This document shows positions 50,503 through 58,622 of a stretch of DNA of 64,000 bases, in pieces. Both the position numbers and the translations under genes were made by a program. The notes beneath the pieces are model-generated. The model did not search any database. It was not told the DNA's origin and worked only from the letters and a program-made list of their open reading frames with translations. This DNA comes from Saccharopolyspora_C sp040643635. GTDB lineage: Bacteria > Actinomycetota > Actinomycetes > Mycobacteriales > Pseudonocardiaceae. How positions within the stretch are numbered: the stretch's first letter is position 1; each line of letters starts with the position of its first letter. The stretch spans positions 1-64,000 of the forward strand of contig NZ_JBEYUS010000022.1 in NCBI RefSeq assembly GCF_040643635.1. Direction: 5' to 3'.

Positions 50503-53500
50503 CGGTAGGCGTAGTAGCGGTTCATCTTCTTGACTCGGGCGATGGACTTCTCCCGTGACTTGATGCGCCGCACTCGCGTCCCTGGCGGCAGGTCATCAGC
50601 GCCGCTCACCGAGGCGTCCTCGTGAACGAGGACTGCCAGGTCCGGGTTGCGCAGACTGCTCAGGTCGACGGCCTCGCAACTCTCCAAAGCGAGCTTCTGC
50701 AAGGATGTGAGCGCGGCCAACTCACTCAGTTCCGCGGAATCGTTCAGGTCGAACAACCTGAGCTCACGCAGGTGCGGAACCGCAGCCCAGTTCCCGGTGC
50801 GCAATGACGCTCGCAAAATACCAAGGTAACGGAGCCCAGAGCACCGCTCGGTCACGGTTGCGAGATCCACGTCCTCGCGAAGACGGACACGGACATCGAG
50901 GCGCGTGACACCCTCCGGACGCGGAAGGCTGTTGATCAGGTGTTCCGACGCGTGCAGGCCCCGCGTGGTGAGCTCTCGAACCTCGGTCAGCGAATCGAGT
51001 GGTTCCCAACGGGCGTTCCACGCGATCGGCCCGATGTTCAATATCTTCAATCGGGACAGTTCCGACAGCGGGCCGATGTCGTCGAGCGGCTTGCGGGGCA
51101 TCAGGCGGAGAGCCCGCAAACCGTGATGTCGCCCGAGCGCGGTGAGGTCTATCGCGTCGACCCCGAGCACGTCCAAGGATCTCAAACCACGCACGTCGTT
51201 CAGGAGCCCCATGTCGAACTGATTGGGGGCGAAGAACTGGATATGCGTGTGCCGGCAGTGCCGCAGTTCATGGAGCCATGGCAACAGATCCGGTTCCTGA
51301 ATGAGCACCGCCCCGTCGTGCAGCGGTGCGTCTCGCAGCACGGTGCAGGCGTACTCCTCAGGGTCGTAGAACTCCCAGGCGTCGATGAGTTCGTCCTGCA
51401 CCGCCAGCCGGGGATCTGCGGCGTACTTCTGCAGCAACGGCAGTGAGTCCGGACCGTTGATCAGGCTGGCGGTGTAGACGCAGGCCGCCGCCTGGGCTTC
51501 GGTCAGCCCGGAGAGGTCCGTCGGCAACCGGTCCAGCAGTGATTCGCCCACTGTGGACAGTGACCGGCTGACCGTCGTGTTCGCAGGTGGGACGAGCGTG
51601 CCGATGCAGTCGTCCAGCCGCGCGAGGACCTCGGGTTCCAGGTCGTGCACCGATTCGCGACAGGTCGCGGCGAGCAGCCGGAGTCGGCGGGCGATCCTGC
51701 CATCGACGCGGTCGGCCAGGTCCAGGATTCCGCTGAGCAGCTCGCTGCGTTCCCGCCGGTGGAACAGCCCCGCCGCCATGATGACGACCTCGCGCCACTG
51801 GTCGGAGCTCGCCTTGTCGATGAGCAGCCCGACGTTGCCGTCGTCGACGGATTCCCGCGCGGTGAGGAACTCCTGGAAGGTGCGGTGCACGAAGTCGATG
51901 CGCCCGACCGCCGGTTCGCGCAGCACCCCGCTGCGTTCCAGCAGGTGGTCGAGGGCGTCCTCCGCGGAGGTCGACGCCCTGGTCGACCGGCCCAGGGTGC
52001 GCGCGAACCGGGTCAGCGCCTCCTCGCGGGTCAGCTCGGAGCGGTTGTTCAGCGCCAGCCAGTGCGCCAGGTCCTGCAGCAGCACCAGCTTGTCCGGGTA
52101 CGGCAGCGACACCGCGGAGGTGATCTCGCGGAGGGCGTCGCGGCGGTCCAGCAGCATCTCCAGCGCCGCCTCGTACAGGCCTTTCCGGTTGCGCGGCAGA
52201 TCGCCGTCGCGGTCCAGGTTCAGCGCGCACACCATCGCGCACAGCAGCGGGTTCCGGGTCAGGTTCCGCAGGTGCGGGCGGGATTCCAGCTGGGCCAGCA
52301 ACCGGCGGTGGTGCGCTTCGAGGACGGGGCGCTCGAACGATCGGGCGTCCCGGTCGGCGGCGAGCAGCGCCTCGTGCCAGCGGCGCAGGAACTCGCGCAC
52401 ATCACCGGGTGTCATGTCTTCGAGGGTCACCGCGCTGAACCCCTCGTGGGCGAGCCACTTGGCACCGGCCGCGGACGGACGCGCGGTGACGACCACGCGG
52501 ATGCCCGGGTAGCCCCGCAGCAGCTCGTCCAGCCAGGCCCGCACCTTCCGGCGCTGCCCGGGCGGGACCTCGTCCACCCCGTCGACGAGCAGCAGCACCC
52601 GGCCCGCGTCGAGCTGCCGGTGCATCCAGCCGTCCGGCACCGGCGGCAACGTCGGCAGGTCGACGAACTCGGCGGGCGCCGGCAATGGGCGGCCCGCGTG
52701 GCTGCGCAGCTTGATCAGGACCGGCACGCAGCCGTTCCAGGCTTCGAGCGCGGGCCCGAACCGCTCCTGCGCGGCCGTGACGACCAGCCAGCTCAGCAGG
52801 GTGCTCTTCCCGGATCCCGCCTGGCCGCGGACCAGCACCCGGTCGGCTCGGCCCAGCGCGGCTTCGATCCGCTGCGAACCGCCGAGGTGATGCCGCTCGT
52901 TGAGCTCGAAGTCCGCGTCCTGCTGGAACGCGGTGTCCACGCTGAGGCTCAGGTAGGCGACCGACAGCGTGGTGCGCGGGCGGAAGTTGCGGACGCTGAC
53001 GCCGATCAGCTCCAGGTCGTCGTGCTTGCGGGCCATCGCCGCCAGGTAGCGGTGGCGGAACTCCTCGTCCCGGTCGGCGCCCGCCGGGGCGTCGAGGCTG
53101 GTGGCCGGGAGGCGGTCCAGCACCCGGTCGAGGCCGGTGAGGACGGTGCCGAGGCGGCGCAGCGCCTCCTCGGCGAGCCGCTCCTCGTATTCCGGCAGCT
53201 CGCGCACCAGGTGCACCAGCTGCACGCAACCGCGGTCCAGCACCCGGTCGAACAGGGCCCGCGCCGACTCGCCCAACCCGGCCCGGCGCGGTGCGGACGG
53301 CACCTGGCGGCGAACCTCCCGGGCGAGGGACACCGGATCGAGGTCGACGCGCAGCAAGGTCGCGTCCGAGAGGTCGGCGTCGGACAACGCGTCCACCGCA
53401 GCGTCGACGGCCGCGGCGCGCTCGGCCTCGTCGAGGTCGGCGCACTCCCGTTCGCACCACGCCTGCAGGTGCGCGCCCGCGGTGTCGCCCGCCTCCTCCA

Positions 53501-53678
53501 GCTTCCGCACCAGATCTCGGCGGGATCGGGCGGACAGGCCACCGAAGCGCAACCCGATGAGCTCGGTCAACTCCGCGCCGCGCCGGTTCTCCGCGCTGCG
53601 CTGCGCGAGCCAGGCGCGGACAGCGCCGCGCACCACGATGTTGCCCGCCTTCAGCGCAGCGTCCTCCAGGCCGGTCAC
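50496..53678 (-). CDS. NACHT NTPase with C-terminal leucine-rich-like repeats
   Basis: 1060 aa from GTG 53678, which has GGGGAG upstream; an ATG at 53708 is in frame but poorer. Residues 1-250 are helical (possible NNH-type NACHT N-terminal helical domain). NACHT core: Walker A VLVRGQAGSGKSTLLSWLV, Walker B RVLLLVDGVDEVPPGQR, sensor VVVTARPSA, then LTRNPLLCAMVCAL winged part. After about residue 780 the sequence has leucine-rich-like repeats (GLRSLDVLGVDAIDLTALG, LSRLKILNIGP, HLRELRLFDLNDS). It resembles bacterial NLR-like anti-phage proteins, in which the LRR senses and the NACHT module oligomerises. No separate effector is adjacent. Confidence 0.88.
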   Translation of the reverse strand: MTGLEDAALKAGNIVVRGAVRAWLAQRSAENRRGAELTELIGLRFGGLSARSRRDLVRKLEEAGDTAGAHLQAWCERECADLDEAERAAAVDAAVDALSDADLSDATLLRVDLDPVSLAREVRRQVPSAPRRAGLGESARALFDRVLDRGCVQLVHLVRELPEYEERLAEEALRRLGTVLTGLDRVLDRLPATSLDAPAGADRDEEFRHRYLAAMARKHDDLELIGVSVRNFRPRTTLSVAYLSLSVDTAFQQDADFELNERHHLGGSQRIEAALGRADRVLVRGQAGSGKSTLLSWLVVTAAQERFGPALEAWNGCVPVLIKLRSHAGRPLPAPAEFVDLPTLPPVPDGWMHRQLDAGRVLLLVDGVDEVPPGQRRKVRAWLDELLRGYPGIRVVVTARPSAAGAKWLAHEGFSAVTLEDMTPGDVREFLRRWHEALLAADRDARSFERPVLEAHHRRLLAQLESRPHLRNLTRNPLLCAMVCALNLDRDGDLPRNRKGLYEAALEMLLDRRDALREITSAVSLPYPDKLVLLQDLAHWLALNNRSELTREEALTRFARTLGRSTRASTSAEDALDHLLERSGVLREPAVGRIDFVHRTFQEFLTARESVDDGNVGLLIDKASSDQWREVVIMAAGLFHRRERSELLSGILDLADRVDGRIARRLRLLAATCRESVHDLEPEVLARLDDCIGTLVPPANTTVSRSLSTVGESLLDRLPTDLSGLTEAQAAACVYTASLINGPDSLPLLQKYAADPRLAVQDELIDAWEFYDPEEYACTVLRDAPLHDGAVLIQEPDLLPWLHELRHCRHTHIQFFAPNQFDMGLLNDVRGLRSLDVLGVDAIDLTALGRHHGLRALRLMPRKPLDDIGPLSELSRLKILNIGPIAWNARWEPLDSLTEVRELTTRGLHASEHLINSLPRPEGVTRLDVRVRLREDVDLATVTERCSGLRYLGILRASLRTGNWAAVPHLRELRLFDLNDSAELSELAALTSLQKLALESCEAVDLSSLRNPDLAVLVHEDASVSGADDLPPGTRVRRIKSREKSIARVKKMNRYYAYRY

Positions 53679-54162
53679 CGGATCTCCCCTCGTCGGAGAC
53701 GAAGCCACCGATGGTCCCGGAAAGATCGTCGGCGCAGTGCCGGGTCGGCCCGACCATCATGCGAATGGCGGACCGCGCATCGGGTTTCACGCGGACGGCG
53801 CACCCGCTCGGCGACTTCGCCGAACCGCGGCGACGAGGTGGCACAGCCGAGCGGCGGCCGATCGGCACAAGGCCCGGCGCGGCACCGCCCGAATGCCGGG
53901 TGTGCGCTGCACTACTCCCGCCGGACTTCCCCTGGACGCCGCGTAACGACCAGCGGCGATCCCGCGAAGTGTCCGGTGGGTCCGCGAATCGGGGCGGGCT
54001 CCGCAACCTCTCGCCATCGGGCGGACATCGCCGCGCGGCGCGGTGCAGGGACGCACCACGCGCCGGCCCTTCGCACTCCGGCCCCTGCGCGGCCCGGAAC
54101 CTCCGGTCCGATCGGCGACCCCGGTGCCCGCCGCACAGTTTTCGCCGAAGGAGAGAACCTCG
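53679..54162. other. 484-bp divergent gap without a recognised gene
   Basis: Upstream of the NACHT gene (-) and the small protein at 54163 (+). Frames stay open but none has a good start or family resemblance. The region probably holds both promoters. I see no repeat of the palindrome family here. Confidence 0.45.
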
Positions 54163-54366
54163 ATGAAGCCGTTGCTCGTGTGCGTGTCCGTCGGTGTCAC
54201 GTCCGCCGCCGTCACCTTCAGCGTGCTCGCCGCGCTGCACGCCGCGAACTCGCTCGCCGCTCCCCCGCCGCGCCGCCGCGTCGAACCCGCCGACGTCCCC
54301 GCCGTTCCCGACGGCCTCGACGTCGACCTGCCGGAACCCGTGCGCGCCCCAGTCCCAGCGCGGTGA
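54163..54366 (+). CDS. Small membrane-anchored or exported protein (67 aa)
   Basis: ATG 54163 with AAGGAGAG upstream. The first 30 residues are a signal-anchor-like helix (LLVCVSVGVTSAAVTFSVLAAL) followed by a Pro/Val/Asp-rich tail (PRRRVEPADVPAVPDGLDVDLPEPV region). No known family. The RBS, helix and strong GC3 bias support coding. It could be a small envelope protein. Confidence 0.6.
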   Translation: MKPLLVCVSVGVTSAAVTFSVLAALHAANSLAAPPPRRRVEPADVPAVPDGLDVDLPEPVRAPVPAR

Positions 54367-54480
54367 ACCGACCAGCGCATTCCGCCCATACCGCCCGACT
54401 GCGCGCCCGAGGACGTTCACCAGGCGGAATACCGCTGTGACGACGGTCGCCCCAGGTCCCGGTCCCGCGGCGGCGGCGGT

Positions 54481-54492
54481 TAGGTTCCGCTG
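54481..54492 (+). promoter_or_regulatory. Probable leaderless promoter of the TSUP gene
   Basis: TAGGTT (54481-54486) lies 6 nt before GTG 54493, with no Shine-Dalgarno between them. Confidence 0.5.
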
Positions 54493-55248
54493 GTGTTCAG
54501 CGAATGGATCGAACCGGTGCTGCTGCTCGTCGTCGGATTCCTGTCCGGGGCGATCAACGCCGTAGCGGGCGGCGGATCGCTGCTGGTGTTCCCGGCGCTG
54601 CTGGCCACCGGGATGCCGCCGCTGGTCGCCAACGTGACCAACTCCGTGGTGCAAGGACCCGGCTTCGTCGGTGCCGCCGTCGGGCAGCGCGACGACCTCA
54701 AGGGCGCGCCGCGGCGGCTGTTGTGGACGTCCATCGCCGCGGCCGTCGGCTCCTCCATCGGCTGCGTGCTGCTCATGGTGCTGCCCGGCGAGGTGTTCGA
54801 CGCCGTGGTGCCCGTGCTCATCGGGCTGTCCGCGGTGCTCATGGCCTTCCAGAACACGATCAAGCGCTGGTTCGGCCGGACCGAGGGCGGTGCCGAACGC
54901 CTCGGGTGGTTGTCGTTCGGGCTCTTCCTCGCCTCCATCTACGGCGGTTACTTCGGCGGGGCGCGCAGCGTCATCCTCATCGCGATCCTCATGCTCGCCG
55001 TCAACGACACGATGCGGCGGCTCAACGCGCTGAAGAACTGGCTCGGGTTGATCGGCAGCGCCGTCACGCTGGTGGTGTACTCGGCGATCGCACCGGTCGA
55101 CTGGGCCGCCGTGCTGCTCGTCGCGCCGACGACCGTGCTCGGCGGTTACGTCGGCGGCAAGATCGCCCAGCGGATACCGGCGACGCTGCTGCGCTACCTG
55201 GTGGTCGTGATCGCGGCCGGGGTGGCGATCTACATGGCCCTCGACTGA
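54493..55248 (+). CDS. TSUP-family transporter (TauE/SafE type)
   Basis: 251 aa from GTG 54493. Seven or eight membrane helices with the TSUP features SGAINAVAGGGSLLVFPALLATGMPP and the second half repeat YGGYFGGARSVILIAILML plus GGYVGGKIAQRIPATLLR. TSUP proteins move sulfite, sulfoacetate or other organic sulfur anions across the membrane. Substrate cannot be told. It ends just before an array of palindromes. Confidence 0.9.
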   Translation: MFSEWIEPVLLLVVGFLSGAINAVAGGGSLLVFPALLATGMPPLVANVTNSVVQGPGFVGAAVGQRDDLKGAPRRLLWTSIAAAVGSSIGCVLLMVLPGEVFDAVVPVLIGLSAVLMAFQNTIKRWFGRTEGGAERLGWLSFGLFLASIYGGYFGGARSVILIAILMLAVNDTMRRLNALKNWLGLIGSAVTLVVYSAIAPVDWAAVLLVAPTTVLGGYVGGKIAQRIPATLLRYLVVVIAAGVAIYMALD

Positions 55249-55254
55249 TCCGGA

Positions 55255-55571
55255 GTGAACGGACCGTTCGTCCAGCCGGATGGGGCGAACGGTCCGTTCA
55301 CCCATGCCACGCCCGCTCCGCCGGACCTCCCGACCCGAGTGAACGGACCGTTCGACCAACCGCACGGGACCAACGGTCCGTTCACTCGCCCCACCGGACA
55401 CCGGCCGACTTCCATCGCCGAGTGCGGTGAACGGACCGTTCGACCGGTCTGACGGGACGAACGGTCCGTTCACCCATCAGCCGGGACGTGTTGCGGGTTC
55501 GCGGCGGCCGAGCCGACGACTCGGGTGAACGGACCGTTCGCCCAACGGGATCGGACGAACGGTCCGTTCAC
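55255..55571. repeat. Array of four 47-nt palindromes between converging genes
   Basis: Units at 55255-55301, 55339-55385, 55427-55473 and 55525-55571, with interspaces of 37, 41 and 51 bp. Centres are AGCCGGATG, AACCGCACG, GGTCTGACG and AACGGGATC. The last centre is the reverse complement of GATCCCGTT found elsewhere, so arrays occur in both orientations. The first unit starts 7 bp after the TSUP stop. Confidence 0.93.
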
Positions 55572-55591
55572 CCACCGACGGGGAACATGCG

Positions 55592-55626
55592 GGAGGGGAC
55601 GGTTCCGCGGTGGAACCGTCCCCTCC
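55592..55626. terminator. Hairpin terminator after bcp
   Basis: Perfect 15-bp inverted repeat (55592-55606, 55612-55626) with a 5-nt loop, 15 bp downstream of the bcp stop on the - strand. Its sequence is unrelated to the palindrome family next to it, so the palindromes here are additional to an ordinary terminator. Confidence 0.88.
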
Positions 55627-55640
55627 GGTGGTGCGGGTCG

Positions 55641-56114
55641 TCAGACGCCGAGGTCCTTGCGGAGCCGGTCGACGTGGCCGGTGGCCTTGACGTTGTAGAG
55701 CGCCTTGTCGATCTTGCCCTCGGGGCCGACGACGAAGGTCGAGCGGATCACGCCCTGCACGACCTTGCCGTAGTTCTTCTTCTCCCCGAAAGCGCCCCAC
55801 GCGGTCATCACCGACTTGTCCACATCGGACAGCAGCGGGAAGGTGAGGCCTTCGGCGTCGCGGAACTTCGCGAGCTTCTCCGGCTTGTCCGGGGAGATGC
55901 CGACCACGTCGAACCCGGCGTCGTCGAGCGGCGCCAGGCTGTCCCGGAAGTCGCACGCCTCCTTGGTGCAGCCGGGAGTGCTCGCCGCCGGGTAGAAGTA
56001 GACCACCAGGGAACGGCCCGCGTAGTCGGCCAGCGCCACGGTCTTGCCGTCGGCGTCCGGCAGGGAGAAATCGGGGGCGGCGTCACCCGGTGCGAGTCGC
56101 TGCTGTTCGCTCAT
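55641..56114 (-). CDS. bcp: Bcp/PrxQ-type thioredoxin-dependent peroxiredoxin
   Basis: 157 aa from ATG 56114. APDFSLPDADGKTVAL, then YFYPAASTPGCTKEACDFRD with the peroxidatic Cys and the resolving Cys five residues on, as in PrxQ. It reduces peroxides and lipid hydroperoxides using thioredoxin in the cytoplasm. A single-gene unit ending at a strong hairpin. Confidence 0.96.
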   Translation of the reverse strand: MSEQQRLAPGDAAPDFSLPDADGKTVALADYAGRSLVVYFYPAASTPGCTKEACDFRDSLAPLDDAGFDVVGISPDKPEKLAKFRDAEGLTFPLLSDVDKSVMTAWGAFGEKKNYGKVVQGVIRSTFVVGPEGKIDKALYNVKATGHVDRLRKDLGV

Positions 56115-56198
56115 GCCCCGACGCTAGTGCACGCCGAAACCCTCGCTCGCCTGGGCGGCCACCGACCGCCCAGGCGACTGCTAGCAGGACCACCTCGG

Positions 56199-56360
56199 TC
56201 AGGGCAGCTGCGGCGCGGTCTCCGACACCGTCTGCGAGACGGTGTTCACCGACACCGCTTCCTCCTGACCATCTGTGGCGATGAACCCACCGAAGAACAG
56301 CCCGGCCAGAGCCGAGGCGGTCACGGACAGCGCGCAAAAGGTGTACAGGCGCAGGCTCAC
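56199..56360 (-). CDS. Small single-span membrane protein (53 aa)
   Basis: GTG 56360 has AGGAAAGGG upstream. One membrane helix (LYTFCALSVTASALAGLFFGGF) follows a short basic N-terminus, then an acidic/polar tail (DGQEEAVSVNTVSQTVSET). Likely a small exported or membrane-anchored protein of unknown function. It is not far from poxB, with the divergent region between them. Confidence 0.6.
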   Translation of the reverse strand: MSLRLYTFCALSVTASALAGLFFGGFIATDGQEEAVSVNTVSQTVSETAPQLP

Positions 56361-56551
56361 CGTTTTCCCTTTCCTGGAGGAGTTTTCGAGGAACACGTCG
56401 ACATCGACTACCCACTGATCGCCGATCGGAGCGGAGACGTTACCGGTGTCCCCCGAACGGGCGGTGAACGAGGCACTACGTCCTGGAGTTGCGGGGGTGC
56501 ACCGCCCCGCGTAGACGGGAGGCACCAGCACTCCACCTTCCGGGAGACCTC

Positions 56552-58285
56552 ATGCCGACCGTGGCCGACCAGTTCATCGAAGTGCTCGCGCAAGCAGGTG
56601 TGCAACGGATCTACGGCATCGTCGGGGACAGTCTCAATCCGGTGGTGGATGCGGTCCGGCGCACCGACGGCATCGAATGGGTGCACGTGCGGCACGAGGA
56701 GGCGGCGGCGTTCGCGGCGAGCGCCGAGGCGCAGCTGACCGGGCGGCTCGCGGTCTGCGCCGGCAGTTGCGGTCCGGGGAACCTCCACTTGATCAACGGG
56801 TTGTACGACGCGCACCGCAGCGGCGCACCGGTGCTCGCGCTGGCCTCGCACATCCCGTCGGAGCAGATCGGCACCGGGTTCTTCCAGGAGACGCATCCGG
56901 AGGAGCTGTTCAACGAGTGCAGCCACTTCTGCGAGCTGCTCTCCCAACCCGAGCAGATGCCGCGGCTGCTGCGCAGCGCGATGCAGACCGCGGTCGGCCG
57001 GCGCGGCGTCTCGGTGCTGGTGCTGCCCGGGGACGTCGCGCACAAGTCGGCGGCGCGCCCCACCGGCAGCGGCGTGGTCGATTCGGAACCGCCGATCGTG
57101 GTGCCCTCGCCGACGCAGGTCGACCGGCTCGCCGAATCGCTCAACTCCGCGGAGCGGGTGATGTTGTTCTGCGGCGCGGGCACCCGCGGCGCCCACGAGG
57201 ACGTGATGCGGCTGGCGAGCACGGTGCAGGCCCCGGTCGGGCACGCGCTGCGCGGCAAGGAGTGGATCCAGTACGACAACCCGTACGACGTGGGGATGAG
57301 CGGGCTGCTCGGCTACGGCGCCTGTCAGCAGGCGATGCAGAAGGCCGACCGGGTGGTGCTGCTCGGCACCGATTTCCCGTACGACAACTTCCTGCCGCAG
57401 GCCAACACGGTGCAGGTGGACATCGATCCGACCCACCTGGGGAGGCGCACCGTGCTGGACCTGGCGGTGCAGGGCGACGTGCGGGAGACGATCCGCGCGG
57501 TGCTGCCGAAGCTGCGGCAGAAGACGGACCGCTCGTTCCTGGACCGGATGCTGCGCGAGCACGCCGACCAGCTGGAGCAGGTCGTCGACTCGTACACCAC
57601 CAACGTCGACAACCAGGTGCCGATCCACCCGGAGTACGTGGCCGACGTGCTCGACGACCTGGCCGCCGAGGACGCGGTGTTCACGGTGGACACCGGGATG
57701 TGCAACGTATGGGCCGCGCGGTACGTCACGCCGAACGCGCACCGACGGGTGCTGGGCTCGTTCGTGCACGGGTCGATGGCGAACGCGCTGCCGCAGGCCA
57801 TCGGCGCCCAGCTGGTGGACCGGCGCAGGCAGGTGGTCGCGATGGCGGGCGATGGTGGGCTGTCCATGCTGCTGGGCGACCTGCTGACGCTGCGCACGCA
57901 CCGGCTGCCGGTGAAGGTCGTGGTGTTCAACAACTCGTCGCTGGGCATGGTGAAGCTGGAGATGCTGGTGGACGGGTTGCCGGACTTCGGCACCGACCAC
58001 GATTCGATCGACTTCGCCGCGATCGCGGCCGCGGCGGGCATCCATTCGGTGCGGGTGGACCGGCCCGGCCAAGTGCGGGAGGCGTTGGAGGGTGCGTTGG
58101 CGCGGCCGGGCCCGGCCCTCGTCGACGTGGTGACCGATCCGAACGCGCTGTCCATCCCCCCGAAGATCACCGGTACGCAGGTGAAGGGGTTCGCGCTGGC
58201 GGTGAGCCGGACGGTGCTCTCGGGCGGGGTCGGGAAGATGGTGCAGCTGGCGCGGAGCAACCTGCGCAACATCCCCCGCCCGTGA
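56552..58285 (+). CDS. poxB: ThDP-dependent pyruvate oxidase (PoxB-like)
   Basis: 577 aa from ATG 56552. ThDP enzyme with the PYR domain (QRIYGIVGDSLNPVVDAVRR, catalytic Glu in HVRHEEAAAFAASAEAQL), FAD/NAD-binding central domain (RVVLLGTDFPYDNFLP) and the PP domain GDGGLSMLLGDLLTL...NNSSLGMVKLE, which binds the ThDP-Mg. The GDSLNP/HVRHEEAAA pattern matches pyruvate:ubiquinone oxidoreductase rather than acetolactate synthase. It converts pyruvate to acetate and CO2 at the membrane, but the C-terminal lipid-binding part is not verified. Confidence 0.88.
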   Translation: MPTVADQFIEVLAQAGVQRIYGIVGDSLNPVVDAVRRTDGIEWVHVRHEEAAAFAASAEAQLTGRLAVCAGSCGPGNLHLINGLYDAHRSGAPVLALASHIPSEQIGTGFFQETHPEELFNECSHFCELLSQPEQMPRLLRSAMQTAVGRRGVSVLVLPGDVAHKSAARPTGSGVVDSEPPIVVPSPTQVDRLAESLNSAERVMLFCGAGTRGAHEDVMRLASTVQAPVGHALRGKEWIQYDNPYDVGMSGLLGYGACQQAMQKADRVVLLGTDFPYDNFLPQANTVQVDIDPTHLGRRTVLDLAVQGDVRETIRAVLPKLRQKTDRSFLDRMLREHADQLEQVVDSYTTNVDNQVPIHPEYVADVLDDLAAEDAVFTVDTGMCNVWAARYVTPNAHRRVLGSFVHGSMANALPQAIGAQLVDRRRQVVAMAGDGGLSMLLGDLLTLRTHRLPVKVVVFNNSSLGMVKLEMLVDGLPDFGTDHDSIDFAAIAAAAGIHSVRVDRPGQVREALEGALARPGPALVDVVTDPNALSIPPKITGTQVKGFALAVSRTVLSGGVGKMVQLARSNLRNIPRP

Positions 58286-58622
58286 GCCCTCGTCACTCGT
58301 CCTGGTTCGGGACCGGCCGGTTTCCCGCGGAGCGGTCGCTCTGCGTGAGCGGTGGCCGCATGTCGGCGGGATCGAGCGGCCGGGCGTGACGATCCGGTCG
58401 CCGCCGCATCCTTCCGGCAGCACGGCCCGGCCCCGATCCCTGGACCAGCGGACCGGGGTCGCGTTCCGCCGTGTCGAGCGGGAAAACCCAGCGGCGGCAG
58501 GAGTTCCGACCGCTGCCGCGCCGCCCGGTGCGGGCCCGGCGCGCGCCGCCGACACCGGGAAAAGGATGTCGGTTGGGTGACGCGATGGTGACGCTCGGTT
58601 CGCAGGGTGGACACTGATCGCC
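58286..58622. other. 337-bp gap without a gene
   Basis: Between poxB and the DUF5753 regulator, both on the + strand. No CDS is supported. GTTGGGTGACGCGATGG precedes the regulator but I see no clear promoter. The start of the regulator at 58623 is an ATG without a strong Shine-Dalgarno. Confidence 0.4.

Noticed and set aside
53679..54162. A gene upstream of the NACHT protein, as a toxin or effector partner
   Set aside because: No frame there has a good start or known domain; the gap is better read as promoter region.
55255..55571. Palindromes as ordinary transcription terminators of flanking genes
   Set aside because: Several converging genes already have a separate, unrelated hairpin (for example 55592-55626), and copies also lie upstream of genes, so termination alone does not explain the arrays. 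A partial contribution is still possible.
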